Shown: piece by piece, positions 34,711 to 42,804 of the stretch
Layout of the letters: every line of letters starts with the position of its first letter
How positions within the stretch are numbered: position 1 is the first letter of the stretch
Source: Flavobacterium johnsoniae
Lineage (GTDB): Bacteria; Bacteroidota; Bacteroidia; Flavobacteriales; Flavobacteriaceae
Assembly (NCBI RefSeq): GCF_030388325.1
Contig: NZ_CP103794.1
Location: forward strand, 1,054,001 to 1,118,000
Direction: 5' to 3'
DNA length: 64,000 bases
Position numbers and translations under genes: made by a program
The notes under the pieces: generated by a model
What the model was told of the DNA's origin: nothing
The model's database searches: none
Seen by the model: the letters and a program-made list of their open reading frames with translations, nothing else

Positions 34711-34939
34711 ATTTTAAAAATGAATGAGCTGTTGTATCTTGGTTTTCAGTTCCAGCGTCATCAAAAATGCGTAATTGTTTAATCCAGTAAACGATTGCAG
34801 CAGAGCAGATGATCATAAAAATCCAGTTAATAGTGTTTGCACCAAACCATGTAATTAATTCCAAACGACGTAAAAAGTCAAGAGGAGCAAACAAAATGTT
34901 AACGAATAAGTATTGAATTCCTTCGAAAAAAGCTTTCAT
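34709..34939 (-). CDS. DUF6341-like small membrane protein
   Basis: 76 residues. An N-terminal amphipathic stretch (MKAFFEGIQYLFVNILFAPLDFLRRLELITWF) is followed by one membrane helix (about 38-55) and a polar tail with a likely cytoplasmic side. It resembles the DUF6341 family, known only from Flavobacteriia and commonly beside upp or DUF6427 genes, as here. No function known. It is divergent from the DUF6427-like gene. Confidence 0.7.
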   Translation of the reverse strand: MKAFFEGIQYLFVNILFAPLDFLRRLELITWFGANTINWIFMIICSAAIVYWIKQLRIFDDAGTENQDTTAHSFLK

Positions 34940-35079
34940 AATTTAAAAAATTATATGTTATTTATTGTTGTGTAATGCTTTGAAGATAAAATTCGGCTTA
35001 CCAAATCTTTTTTCTACTTGTTAGGTTTTCCTTTTAAACAAGTATTATCTTTACAACCACAAAAGTATAAAATATCCTT

Positions 35080-36009
35080 ATGATAACAAGTGTTTTTAAA
35101 AAATCTACGCCATTAAATTATTCGTTGGTTGTAATTTTGATACTGGTTTTCTTTTTTATGTTCCAAATTAAAGATCCTTCTTGGGTTAGTTCTTATTTTT
35201 TGGCATTTCAAAAAGTGAGTTTATTATGCTTTATTTTGGCTTCTTTTTTTATGATTAATTTTATCGTAAAAAAGAACGGACTCAGTAAAGACAATGGTTA
35301 CGCGATACTTTTCTATTTATTATTTCTATTATTTTTTCCAACGATATTTAATAATCCAAATGTTATTTATGCCAATTTCTTTATTTTATTGGCTCTTCGA
35401 AGATTGGTTTCGTTACAATCTTTAAAAGCTTCAAAAGAAAAAATATTTGATGCGGCATTTTGGGTTTTTGTAGCTTCTTTATTTCAATTTTGGAGTATTT
35501 TGTTCTTGATATTGGTTTATATATCCATTATTTTTCACGTTTCACGCGATTATAGAAACTGGGTTTTGCCATTTATCGCATTTTTAGCGGTGGCAATTTT
35601 GTTTTATATGACTTCCTTAATTTTTAATATTGATGTCGTAGCTTTTTTTAACGAAAGAGCTGTAATCGATTTTAAGATTGATTATTTTAAAAATAATTAC
35701 GAAAACGCGGCACTTTCAATATACACAGCTGTTGCTTTGTTTTTTGTTACTTCTATGCTGATGACTTTATCAAATAGACCACAGATTGTTCATTCATCAT
35801 ACAAAAAAGTGGTAGCATATTTTTTTATCGCTGTCTTGGTTTTCATTATTTCGCCAAACAAAAGCAATGATTTATTGTTATTTAGCATTGCGCCTTTAAC
35901 TATTATGGCGGCAAGTCATGTAGAATATATGCAGCAAAAATTGAATAACGAAATTGTATATTATGTACTGATAGTGTGCGGTTTGTTTACTTTTTTCTCA
36001 CAATTATAA
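35080..36009 (+). CDS. DUF6427-like polytopic membrane protein
   Basis: 309 residues with about ten hydrophobic segments and short basic loops; MITSVFKKSTPLNYSLVVILILVFFFMFQI at the start and PNKSNDLLLFSIAPLTIMAASHVEYMQ near the end. It resembles the Flavobacteriia family DUF6427, of unknown role, consistently next to upp and the DUF6341 gene. Its stop overlaps the stop of upp tail-to-tail by 6 bp, so the two transcripts run into each other. Confidence 0.75.
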   Translation: MITSVFKKSTPLNYSLVVILILVFFFMFQIKDPSWVSSYFLAFQKVSLLCFILASFFMINFIVKKNGLSKDNGYAILFYLLFLLFFPTIFNNPNVIYANFFILLALRRLVSLQSLKASKEKIFDAAFWVFVASLFQFWSILFLILVYISIIFHVSRDYRNWVLPFIAFLAVAILFYMTSLIFNIDVVAFFNERAVIDFKIDYFKNNYENAALSIYTAVALFFVTSMLMTLSNRPQIVHSSYKKVVAYFFIAVLVFIISPNKSNDLLLFSIAPLTIMAASHVEYMQQKLNNEIVYYVLIVCGLFTFFSQL

Positions 36010-36657
36010 TTTACTTCCGTAAGCGAGATCGCCAGCGTCGCCAAGTCCAGGAACAATGTAATTTTTCTCATTTAGTTTTTCATCCAAAGAAGCAACCCAC
36101 AAATGGCAATTTTCTGGAAGATTTTCTTCTAGATGCGCAATTCCTTCTGGAGCAGCAATAACAACAACAATATGAAATTCTGTTGGAGTAGCATTTTCAA
36201 TCAGTTTTTTATGAACGGCAACGATAGATTGTCCAGTTGCCAACATCGGATCTAGAAGTAAAACAGTTTTATTGTTTAAGTTTGAAATGGCTTGATATTC
36301 AACTAAAATTTCAAACTCATCATCATTATTCGGGTGAAATCTGCAAGCAGAAACAAAGCTGTTTTCGGCATGATCAAAATAATTTAAAAACCCGTTATGA
36401 AGTGGTAAACCAGCTCTCAAAATCGGACATAAAACTAAATCGGTTTCAATTTGAGTTGTTTTTTTAATGCCAAGCGGAGTTTGGATTTCAACCTCTTTAT
36501 AAGGCAAAATTTTACTTAACTCGTAAGCCATAATTTCTCCAATGCGTTCGATATTTCTGCGAAAACGCATACTGTCATTCTGGACATTTACATTTCTAAT
36601 TTGACCTAAAAAATGATTAAGAACGCTATTATTTTCAGAGATATAGTGAATTTTCAT
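36004..36657 (-). CDS. upp: Uracil phosphoribosyltransferase
   Basis: 217 residues. Upp makes UMP from uracil and PRPP in pyrimidine salvage. Marks: FRRNIERIGEIMAYEL, LCPILRAGLPLHNGFLNYF, the PRPP loop LLDPMLATGQSIVAV (about 134-148), and a C-terminal PGLGDAGDLAYGSKL close to the family's GxGDxGDRxFGT ending. Full length. The gene ends inside the convergent DUF6427-like gene by 6 bp. Confidence 0.95.
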   Translation of the reverse strand: MKIHYISENNSVLNHFLGQIRNVNVQNDSMRFRRNIERIGEIMAYELSKILPYKEVEIQTPLGIKKTTQIETDLVLCPILRAGLPLHNGFLNYFDHAENSFVSACRFHPNNDDEFEILVEYQAISNLNNKTVLLLDPMLATGQSIVAVHKKLIENATPTEFHIVVVIAAPEGIAHLEENLPENCHLWVASLDEKLNEKNYIVPGLGDAGDLAYGSKL

Positions 36658-36768
36658 GATGAAATATTAATTTATTAACGAATAAAGATTAGAAAACGAA
36701 AAATAATTGCTTTTTTTCGCAGCATAAAAGTATAAAAAGTATCTTTGTAACTCTAAAAAAATAAATAC

Positions 36769-37374
36769 ATGTTTTCAAAATTAGCATATTCTGTTTTCGA
36801 GCAAAGCATCAAAGATTATCATCAATTTGATAATGTTGACCAGCCGATCAATAATCCTTATCCAAAAGATAAGTTCGAGCATTTGTTATATCTAAAAAAT
36901 TGGATTGATACCGTTCAATGGCATTTTGAAGATATTATTCGTGATCCGCAAATTGATCCAGTTGCAGCTTTAACTTTAAAAAGAAGAATTGATGCATCAA
37001 ATCAGGAACGTACTGATATGGTGGAATATATCGATAGTTACTTTTTGCAAAAATACAGCGATATTAAAGCTAAAGACGGAGCAAAAATCAATTCTGAAAG
37101 TCCAGCTTGGGCATTTGACAGATTGTCTATTTTGGCTTTAAAAATTTATCATATGCACGAAGAAGCTACACGCGCTGAAGCTTCTCAAGAACATAGAGAT
37201 AAATGTCAAGAAAAATTAAATATTCTTTTAGAGCAAAGAACAGATTTATCTACAGCAATTGAAGAATTATTGACAGATATCGAAAGCGGAGAAAAATTCA
37301 TGAAAGTGTACAAACAAATGAAAATGTACAACGACGATGATTTGAACCCAGTTTTGTATCAAAATAAAAAATAA
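36769..37374 (+). CDS. DUF4254 domain protein
   Basis: 201 residues, helical throughout. The family pattern is plain: SIKDYHQFDNVDQPINNPYP, then LIYLKNWIDTVQWHFEDIIRDP, RRIDASNQERTDMVEYID, SPAWAFDRLSILALKIYHM. DUF4254 genes regularly lie directly before a glycosyltransferase-9 gene in Bacteroidota, as here (1 bp gap), suggesting a shared job in lipopolysaccharide core or lipid A work; that is inference from context. TATCTTTG at 36740-36747 may be its -7 box. Confidence 0.88.
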   Translation: MFSKLAYSVFEQSIKDYHQFDNVDQPINNPYPKDKFEHLLYLKNWIDTVQWHFEDIIRDPQIDPVAALTLKRRIDASNQERTDMVEYIDSYFLQKYSDIKAKDGAKINSESPAWAFDRLSILALKIYHMHEEATRAEASQEHRDKCQEKLNILLEQRTDLSTAIEELLTDIESGEKFMKVYKQMKMYNDDDLNPVLYQNKK

Positions 37375-37375
37375 T

Positions 37376-38437
37376 TTGGCAGACTTGTCTAGCAAAATTA
37401 AGCATATAGCCGTCATGAGACTATCCGCAATGGGAGATGTCGCCATGACGGTTCCTGTTTTACGCGCTTTTGTAAAACAATATCCGACAGTGAAATTGAC
37501 CGTTATTTCTCGTCCATTTTTCAAACCTTTTTTTGATGGAATTCCAAATTTGGAGTTTTTTGCTTTCGATGAAAAAGAAAGACACAAAGGATTTCCTGGG
37601 CTTTTGCGATTATTTAAAGACTTGAAAAAACTAAAAATTGATGCTTTTGCAGATCTTCATAATGTTTTACGTTCTAAAGTTGTGAGTTTACTTTTCGCTT
37701 TAAGCGGAAAAAAAAGAGCAACCGTTGATAAAGGCCGTGAAGGAAAAAAAGAATTAACGAGAGCTGAAAAGAAGATTTTCAAACAATTGCCAACAATGTT
37801 CGAAAGACATACAAAAGTGTTTGAACAACTTGGTTTTCCTTTAGATTTATCCTCCCGAAGCGTCGGGACAACTTTTCCTGAAAAAGCAGTTTTAAGTGCT
37901 GATATTCTTAAAATTATCGGAAATGAAAATTCAAAATTAATTGGAATTGCACCTTTTGCTCAATACGATTCAAAGGTTTATCCTTTGGATTTAATGAAAG
38001 AAGTAATTGCCAAATTGGCTGAGAATTCTTCATACAAAATTTTACTTTTTGGCGGAGGAAAAAAAGAAATCGAAATTTTAGATTCAATTTTAGAGCCATT
38101 TGAAAACGTGATTAATATGGCTGGGAAAATTAAGTTTCAGCAGGAATTACAATTAATTAGTAATCTAGATGTCATGCTTTCTATGGATTCTGGAAATGCA
38201 CATATTGCAGCAATGCTTGGAGTAAAAGTAATTACGCTATGGGGCGCAACGCATCCGTACGCAGGATTTTTACCTTTTAATCAAACGCTAGAAAACGCAT
38301 TGACTTCAGACAGAAATCAATATCCAAAACTTCCAACTTCGGTTTATGGAAATAAAGTTGTGGAAGGTTATGAAGATGCGATGAGAACTATTTTGCCACA
38401 ACAGGTTTTTGACAAAGTTGTAGAACAGCTTTCATAA
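37376..38437 (+). CDS. Glycosyltransferase family 9 (heptosyltransferase-like)
   Basis: 353 residues with a TTG start at 37376; the ATG at 37415 would remove 13 residues, including a conserved-looking N-terminal strand. GT-B fold: KHIAVMRLSAMGDVAMTVPVLRAF, HRSKVV-type ADLHNVLRSKVV, APFAQYDSKVYPLDLM, and the donor site DVMLSMDSGNAHIAAMLGVKVITLWGATHPYAGF. Heptosyltransferases build the LPS inner core. A TCCCGA palindrome (37853-37868) is inside, encoding SRSVG in a loop near residue 160. It follows DUF4254 by 1 bp. Confidence 0.9.
   Translation: MADLSSKIKHIAVMRLSAMGDVAMTVPVLRAFVKQYPTVKLTVISRPFFKPFFDGIPNLEFFAFDEKERHKGFPGLLRLFKDLKKLKIDAFADLHNVLRSKVVSLLFALSGKKRATVDKGREGKKELTRAEKKIFKQLPTMFERHTKVFEQLGFPLDLSSRSVGTTFPEKAVLSADILKIIGNENSKLIGIAPFAQYDSKVYPLDLMKEVIAKLAENSSYKILLFGGGKKEIEILDSILEPFENVINMAGKIKFQQELQLISNLDVMLSMDSGNAHIAAMLGVKVITLWGATHPYAGFLPFNQTLENALTSDRNQYPKLPTSVYGNKVVEGYEDAMRTILPQQVFDKVVEQLS
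37853..37868. repeat. TCCCGA-type palindrome inside the glycosyltransferase-9 gene
   Basis: TCCCGAAGCGTCGGGA. On the coding strand it reads CCCGAAGCGTCGGGACAA, nearly the same as CCCGAAGCCTCGGGACAA in the ORF6N gene, but in another reading frame. Confidence 0.9.
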
Positions 38438-38469
38438 AAGATTAAAGAGCTAAAAGAATAGTTTTTTAA

Positions 38470-38622
38470 GCTTCGGAGAAGCGAAATATTTATAGCAAAG
38501 AATAACATTTACAATATTAAAGCTCCAGCGGAGCGACATATTTTTTATAATATATGCCGCTCCGCTGGAGCTTTTTTCCTTTTTTTTATTGTGATTCTAT
38601 AAATATTTTACCCCGCTGGGGT
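38470..38622. repeat. Cluster of GC-rich hairpin repeats (also terminator of the upstream gene)
   Basis: Three hairpin groups: GCTTCGGAGAAGC (38470-38482); an inverted pair GCTCCAGCGGAGC (38522-38534) / GCTCCGCTGGAGC (38559-38571), joined as a 17-bp stem plus 5 bp more; and ACCCCGCTGGGGT (38610-38622). Units one and three each carry AAATATTTATAG next to the hairpin, in opposite orientation. The T-rich stretch after 38571 would end transcription of the glycosyltransferase gene. Confidence 0.88.
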
Positions 38623-38641
38623 TATTTCCCGATAATAAACT

Positions 38642-39076
38642 TTAGGCAATATTGCTTCTTAACTCATATTTTTCATCAGAATCAAGAATAGAATATCCTA
38701 TTGTTTTTTTTCTTTTTTTGTTAACTATAATCGTAACAAAGTTGTTTTTGTCTTCGGTTGATAATAGAATATGTTCAAACTTTTCTGTTGAATCTCTGTA
38801 AATCTTGTAAACTAAGTCGTTGTCTTTGATTTTTTTAGATAAAACTTTAGCTGATTTAAGTCTACTTACATAAGGCCAGATATTAAAAACATTAGAATCT
38901 GTGTTTTCTACTTCTACCATTTTATCGGTTAAAGTCGAATTGTATTTTTCTTTTTCGAGCAATTTAGGGCCTTTTCTGTTTTTCATTTTTATAATAACCG
39001 CCAGAACGCATAGCGAAGCAGTTACAACAAGCATAATAAATAGATATAAATGAAAATGTTGTACGTGAGCTGTCAT
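38642..39076 (-). CDS. Hypothetical membrane-anchored protein
   Basis: 144 residues. One membrane helix near the N-terminus (about 10-30, LYLFIMLVVTASLCVLAVII), then a basic stop-transfer (KMKNRKGPK) and a small soluble domain with strands YKIYRDSTEKFEHILLSTEDKNNFVTIIVNKKRKKTIGYSIL. N-terminus out, domain in the cytoplasm by the positive-inside rule. No family recognised. It stands alone; a hairpin repeat cluster lies downstream. Confidence 0.55.
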   Translation of the reverse strand: MTAHVQHFHLYLFIMLVVTASLCVLAVIIKMKNRKGPKLLEKEKYNSTLTDKMVEVENTDSNVFNIWPYVSRLKSAKVLSKKIKDNDLVYKIYRDSTEKFEHILLSTEDKNNFVTIIVNKKRKKTIGYSILDSDEKYELRSNIA

Positions 39077-39242
39077 GATATTTAATGTTTAAATGTTTGA
39101 CAAATTTGATTTAGCTCTACAAACCGAAGATTTTGCGATTGCCATAATTTCACCTCTAATATAATAAAAAATAAGCAAATTTTTGGCTTAATTTTGTTTT
39201 TATTGCAATGACAACTTTAATAAAAAAAATTTCTCTTAATTA

Positions 39243-39292
39243 TAAAAAAAAATTCCAAACTCCAATTGAAAGCTTGGAATTTGGAATTTTTA
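39243..39292. terminator. Bidirectional terminator downstream of the ferredoxin-type reductase gene
   Basis: Stem AAATTCCAA-ac-TCCAA / TTGGA-at-TTGGAATTT with short internal mismatches and an 8-nt loop, A-run and T-run on either side. Confidence 0.85.
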
Positions 39293-39310
39293 ATATTGGA
39301 ATTTAACAGA

Positions 39311-40363
39311 CTAAACGTCGTCGTAATCAACATAAATAGTTTCGGATGTTGGATGCGCCTGACAAGTTAAAATTAAACCTTCGGCAATCTCGCTATCTGT
39401 TAAAATTGAGTTTTTAGTCATTTCTGCACTTCCTGCAGTTACACGTCCTAAACAGCTGCTGCAGATTCCGCCTTGGCAAGAATAAGGAGCGTCAACACCT
39501 TGTTTTAGAGCAGCATCAAGAATAGTCTGTTTTTTAGACATTTCAAAAGTAGTTTCTTCATCATCAACCAAAACCGTAATTTTTGTGTGTCCTTCTTGAG
39601 AACCTTGAATTGCGTGTTCTTCAGTAGAAGAAGTAAAAAGCTCAAACTTAATGGCTGATTCTTTTACATTTTTCTCTTTTAAAACATCAGAAACGGTATT
39701 AATCATTTCTTCTGGTCCGCACAAGAAGAATTTATCAAACTGAAGTTCTTTGTGTTTGTTATTCAAAACAAAATTTACAGTCGATTTTTCAATTCTTCCA
39801 AATAAAGCATTTTCAGCTTTTGCCTGGCTAAATACGTAATGAACAAAAAATCTGCCTACGTATTGCAATTGTAAATCGTGAAGTTCTTGATGAAAAATTG
39901 TGTTTTCAGGAGTTTTATTTCCGTAAACTAGTACAAATGAACTTTTTGGTTCGTGTTTTAAAACCGATTTTATGATAGAAAGAACAGGCGTGATTCCGCT
40001 TCCTGCAACAAAGGCTGCATAGTTTTTTTGTCTTTCTGCATCTGGTTCAAAAGTAAATTTACCTTCTGGTTGACCTACTTCAAGAACATCACCTGCTTTA
40101 AGTCTTGTATTGGCAAACTGAGAAAAAAGACCATTTTTTACCGCTTTAACAGCAATTCTTAATTCGCCGCTATCTGGAGCAGAGCAAATAGAATAAGCGC
40201 GTCTAATTTCTTGGTTATCAAGTGTTAGTTTTAAATTTATATATTGACCAGCTATAAATTTATAGTCAGGTTTTAGTTCTTCTGGAACATTAAAAAGTAC
40301 AGAAACAGCCTCTGCAGTTTCGCGTTTAACCTCTTTAATTATAAGTTTTAAGAATGAAGGCAT
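39311..40363 (-). CDS. Ferredoxin-NADP reductase / 2Fe-2S electron transfer protein (PaaE-like)
   Basis: 350 residues from the ATG at 40363. Three parts: an FAD-binding barrel (about 1-100) with RRAYSICSAP and the flavin motif, an NAD(P)-binding domain (about 105-235) with FVAGSGITPVLSIIKSVL and FFLCGPEEMINTV, and a C-terminal plant-type 2Fe-2S domain (about 260-350) with the four cysteines in SCQGGICSSCLGRV and ILTCQAH. This is the PaaE/class IA oxygenase-reductase architecture; the oxidised partner is unknown and no oxygenase gene lies nearby. On the minus strand TACTTTTG is at 40379-40386. Confidence 0.9.
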   Translation of the reverse strand: MPSFLKLIIKEVKRETAEAVSVLFNVPEELKPDYKFIAGQYINLKLTLDNQEIRRAYSICSAPDSGELRIAVKAVKNGLFSQFANTRLKAGDVLEVGQPEGKFTFEPDAERQKNYAAFVAGSGITPVLSIIKSVLKHEPKSSFVLVYGNKTPENTIFHQELHDLQLQYVGRFFVHYVFSQAKAENALFGRIEKSTVNFVLNNKHKELQFDKFFLCGPEEMINTVSDVLKEKNVKESAIKFELFTSSTEEHAIQGSQEGHTKITVLVDDEETTFEMSKKQTILDAALKQGVDAPYSCQGGICSSCLGRVTAGSAEMTKNSILTDSEIAEGLILTCQAHPTSETIYVDYDDV

Positions 40364-40491
40364 GATAGAATTTTTATGCAAAAGTAGCAAACCACTATTA
40401 AAAGTTTAGCACTAAATTATTTTTTTTAACTTTTTTTGTAACGTTTTCCTACATTTGATCTCTTACTACAAAAATACTAAAACCATAAACC

Positions 40492-41952
40492 ATGATTAAG
40501 AAGTTTATTTACCTTGAATGGAAAGCTTTCATTCGATCGGCATCATTTGGTAAAAACCTGGCAATGAAAATTCTAATAGGTTTTTTCATGATCTATTTTT
40601 CAGTGATTTTTATCGGAATGGGCGTTGGAGCATTTTATGTTCTAAAGGATATGAAATTAGAACCTTTGGTAACAGTCAACAAATTTTTAGTTTATTATTT
40701 TTTGTTCGATCTGGTAATCCGATTATTATTGCAATCAATTCCTGTTTTAAATATTAAACCGTTATTGATAATGCCTTTTAAAAAACCGACAATTGTTCAT
40801 TTTTCATTAGGAAAAACGATGCTGTCATTTTTTAATTGGGTTCATGCTTTATTTTTTATTCCGTTTTCGATTGTACTAATTTTAAACGGATACGATGTTG
40901 TCGGAATTGTTTTCTGGCATTTAGGAATTATGGCATTCATTTATATCAATAATTTCCTGAACATTATTTTAAGCAATATCGACAAATTGTTTGCTTTGTT
41001 TGTTGTTGCTATTTTGGCTTTCGGAGGAGCGCAATATTATAAATTGTTTGATATAACGGTATTTACAACTCCGTTTTTTCAAAACTTTTACGATATAGAA
41101 GGTGTATTTTTAATACCAATATTAGTATTAATCGGATTGCATATCTATACTTTTAAATATTTTAAAAAGAATTTATATCTAGATGCAGGACTTTCTGTAA
41201 AACAAGATGAAGCTTCTACAGAAAATCTTACTTGGCTTAATCAGTTTGGAACTTTGGGAACTTTCCTTAAAAATGACATCAAACTTATTAAAAGAAATAA
41301 AAGATCGAAAACGACAATTATTATGAGCGTTATCTTTTTATTCTACGGATTGATTTTTTTCGGAAACTCACATCAGCCAGCTATGATGCACATTTTTGCC
41401 GGAATATTTGTTTCAGGAGGATTTCTATTTGTCTTTGGCCAATTTGTTCCGAGTTGGGATAGTTCATATTACCAATTAATGATGACTCAGAATATTCCGT
41501 ACAGAAATTATATCACTTCAAAATGGTGGCTTATTGTTATTGCAACATTTGCCTCGACAATATTGGCATCTTTTTATCTCTTTTACGGATGGGAAGTTTA
41601 TCTAACTATTGTTGTTGGAGCGATTTATAATATAGGTGTAAATTCTCATTTGGTTCTTTTAGGTGGCGCTTTCACTAAAACACCGATTGATTTGAGTAAT
41701 GCAGGCGGAGCTTTTGGAGATAAAAAAGCTTTTAATGCAAGCGCTATGCTTTTGTCTTTGCCTAAAATTTTATTGCCAGTGGCCTTATATGGATTAGGAA
41801 TTTATTTTGGAGACAAAATGATTGGTTTGGCTTTAGTAGCCGGCGCAGGTATTCTTGGATTTGTATTTAAAGAAAAGGTATTTTCTTTAATTGAAAAAAG
41901 ATACAAAATTGAAAAATACAGTACGATAAGTGCTTATAAACAAAAGAATTAA
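40492..41952 (+). CDS. DUF5687-like ABC transporter permease
   Basis: 486 residues with about ten membrane segments. Starts MIKKFIYLEWKAFIRSASFGKNLAMKILIGF and carries the loop with LKNDIKLIKRNKRSKTTIIMS, resembling the Bacteroidota permease family DUF5687. It is followed 67 bp later by an ATPase subunit gene, so the pair forms a likely exporter. The cargo is unknown. TACATTTG at 40450-40457 could be the -7 box. Confidence 0.8.
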   Translation: MIKKFIYLEWKAFIRSASFGKNLAMKILIGFFMIYFSVIFIGMGVGAFYVLKDMKLEPLVTVNKFLVYYFLFDLVIRLLLQSIPVLNIKPLLIMPFKKPTIVHFSLGKTMLSFFNWVHALFFIPFSIVLILNGYDVVGIVFWHLGIMAFIYINNFLNIILSNIDKLFALFVVAILAFGGAQYYKLFDITVFTTPFFQNFYDIEGVFLIPILVLIGLHIYTFKYFKKNLYLDAGLSVKQDEASTENLTWLNQFGTLGTFLKNDIKLIKRNKRSKTTIIMSVIFLFYGLIFFGNSHQPAMMHIFAGIFVSGGFLFVFGQFVPSWDSSYYQLMMTQNIPYRNYITSKWWLIVIATFASTILASFYLFYGWEVYLTIVVGAIYNIGVNSHLVLLGGAFTKTPIDLSNAGGAFGDKKAFNASAMLLSLPKILLPVALYGLGIYFGDKMIGLALVAGAGILGFVFKEKVFSLIEKRYKIEKYSTISAYKQKN

Positions 41953-42019
41953 TTAGAAAATTTGTCAATTTGAGAATGAGAGAATTTCATTCTTTAGAAA
42001 TCTAAAATCAACAATTATT

Positions 42020-42715
42020 ATGATACAAGTAAATCAACTTTCAAAAAAATATAACGGAACAACAGTTTTAAACATTAGCAATCTTGATATTCCAAAAGGA
42101 CAAAGTTTCGGATTGGTCGGAAATAACGGAGCAGGAAAAACAACTTTTTTCAGCTTACTTTTGGATCTTATTCAACCTACAACCGGATATATAAAAAGCA
42201 ATGATATTCAGGTAAATACAAGCGAAAACTGGAAATCTTTTACAGGTTCTTTTTTAGATGAAAATTTCCTTATCGGATATTTAACACCGGAAGAATATTT
42301 CTACTTTATTGGAGATTTGCGCAATCAGAATAAAGCAGACGTAGATGCTTTGTTGGCAAAACATGAAGAATTTTTTAATGGAGAGATTTTAAAAAACAAA
42401 AAATACCTTCGAGATTTATCAAAAGGAAACCAGAAAAAAGTTGGAATTATTGCAACACTTATTGGAAATCCAGAAGTTGTAATTTTAGACGAACCTTTTG
42501 CAAATTTAGATCCAACAACAGTTAGCCGATTGAAAAAAATTATTAAAGAATTGGCAGAAAATCCAAATGTAACAGTTTTAGTTTCAAGTCATGATTTGCA
42601 ACATACTGTTGAAGTTTGCGATCGAATAGTGGCGCTTAATAAAGGCGAAATTGTAAAAGATATTCAGACTTCAAAAGAGACCTTACAGGAACTAGAATTG
42701 TTTTTTGCGGTATAG
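42020..42715 (+). CDS. ABC transporter ATP-binding protein
   Basis: 231 residues. Walker A GNNGAGKTT at 34-42, signature LSKGNQKK at about 133-140, Walker B VVILDEP at 153-159, and the switch histidine in VSSHDLQH. It is a short single ATPase domain of the type that powers two-component exporters with the DUF5687 permease just upstream. Substrate unknown. It ends 89 bp before sprE. Confidence 0.93.
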   Translation: MIQVNQLSKKYNGTTVLNISNLDIPKGQSFGLVGNNGAGKTTFFSLLLDLIQPTTGYIKSNDIQVNTSENWKSFTGSFLDENFLIGYLTPEEYFYFIGDLRNQNKADVDALLAKHEEFFNGEILKNKKYLRDLSKGNQKKVGIIATLIGNPEVVILDEPFANLDPTTVSRLKKIIKELAENPNVTVLVSSHDLQHTVEVCDRIVALNKGEIVKDIQTSKETLQELELFFAV

Positions 42716-42804
42716 CATTTCTATATTTCAAAAAGAAGCGTATTTTTACAAATGAATATACTAAAACTGATTTTTAGTAGTTATCTGTTTTAAACTCTTT
42801 TCTA

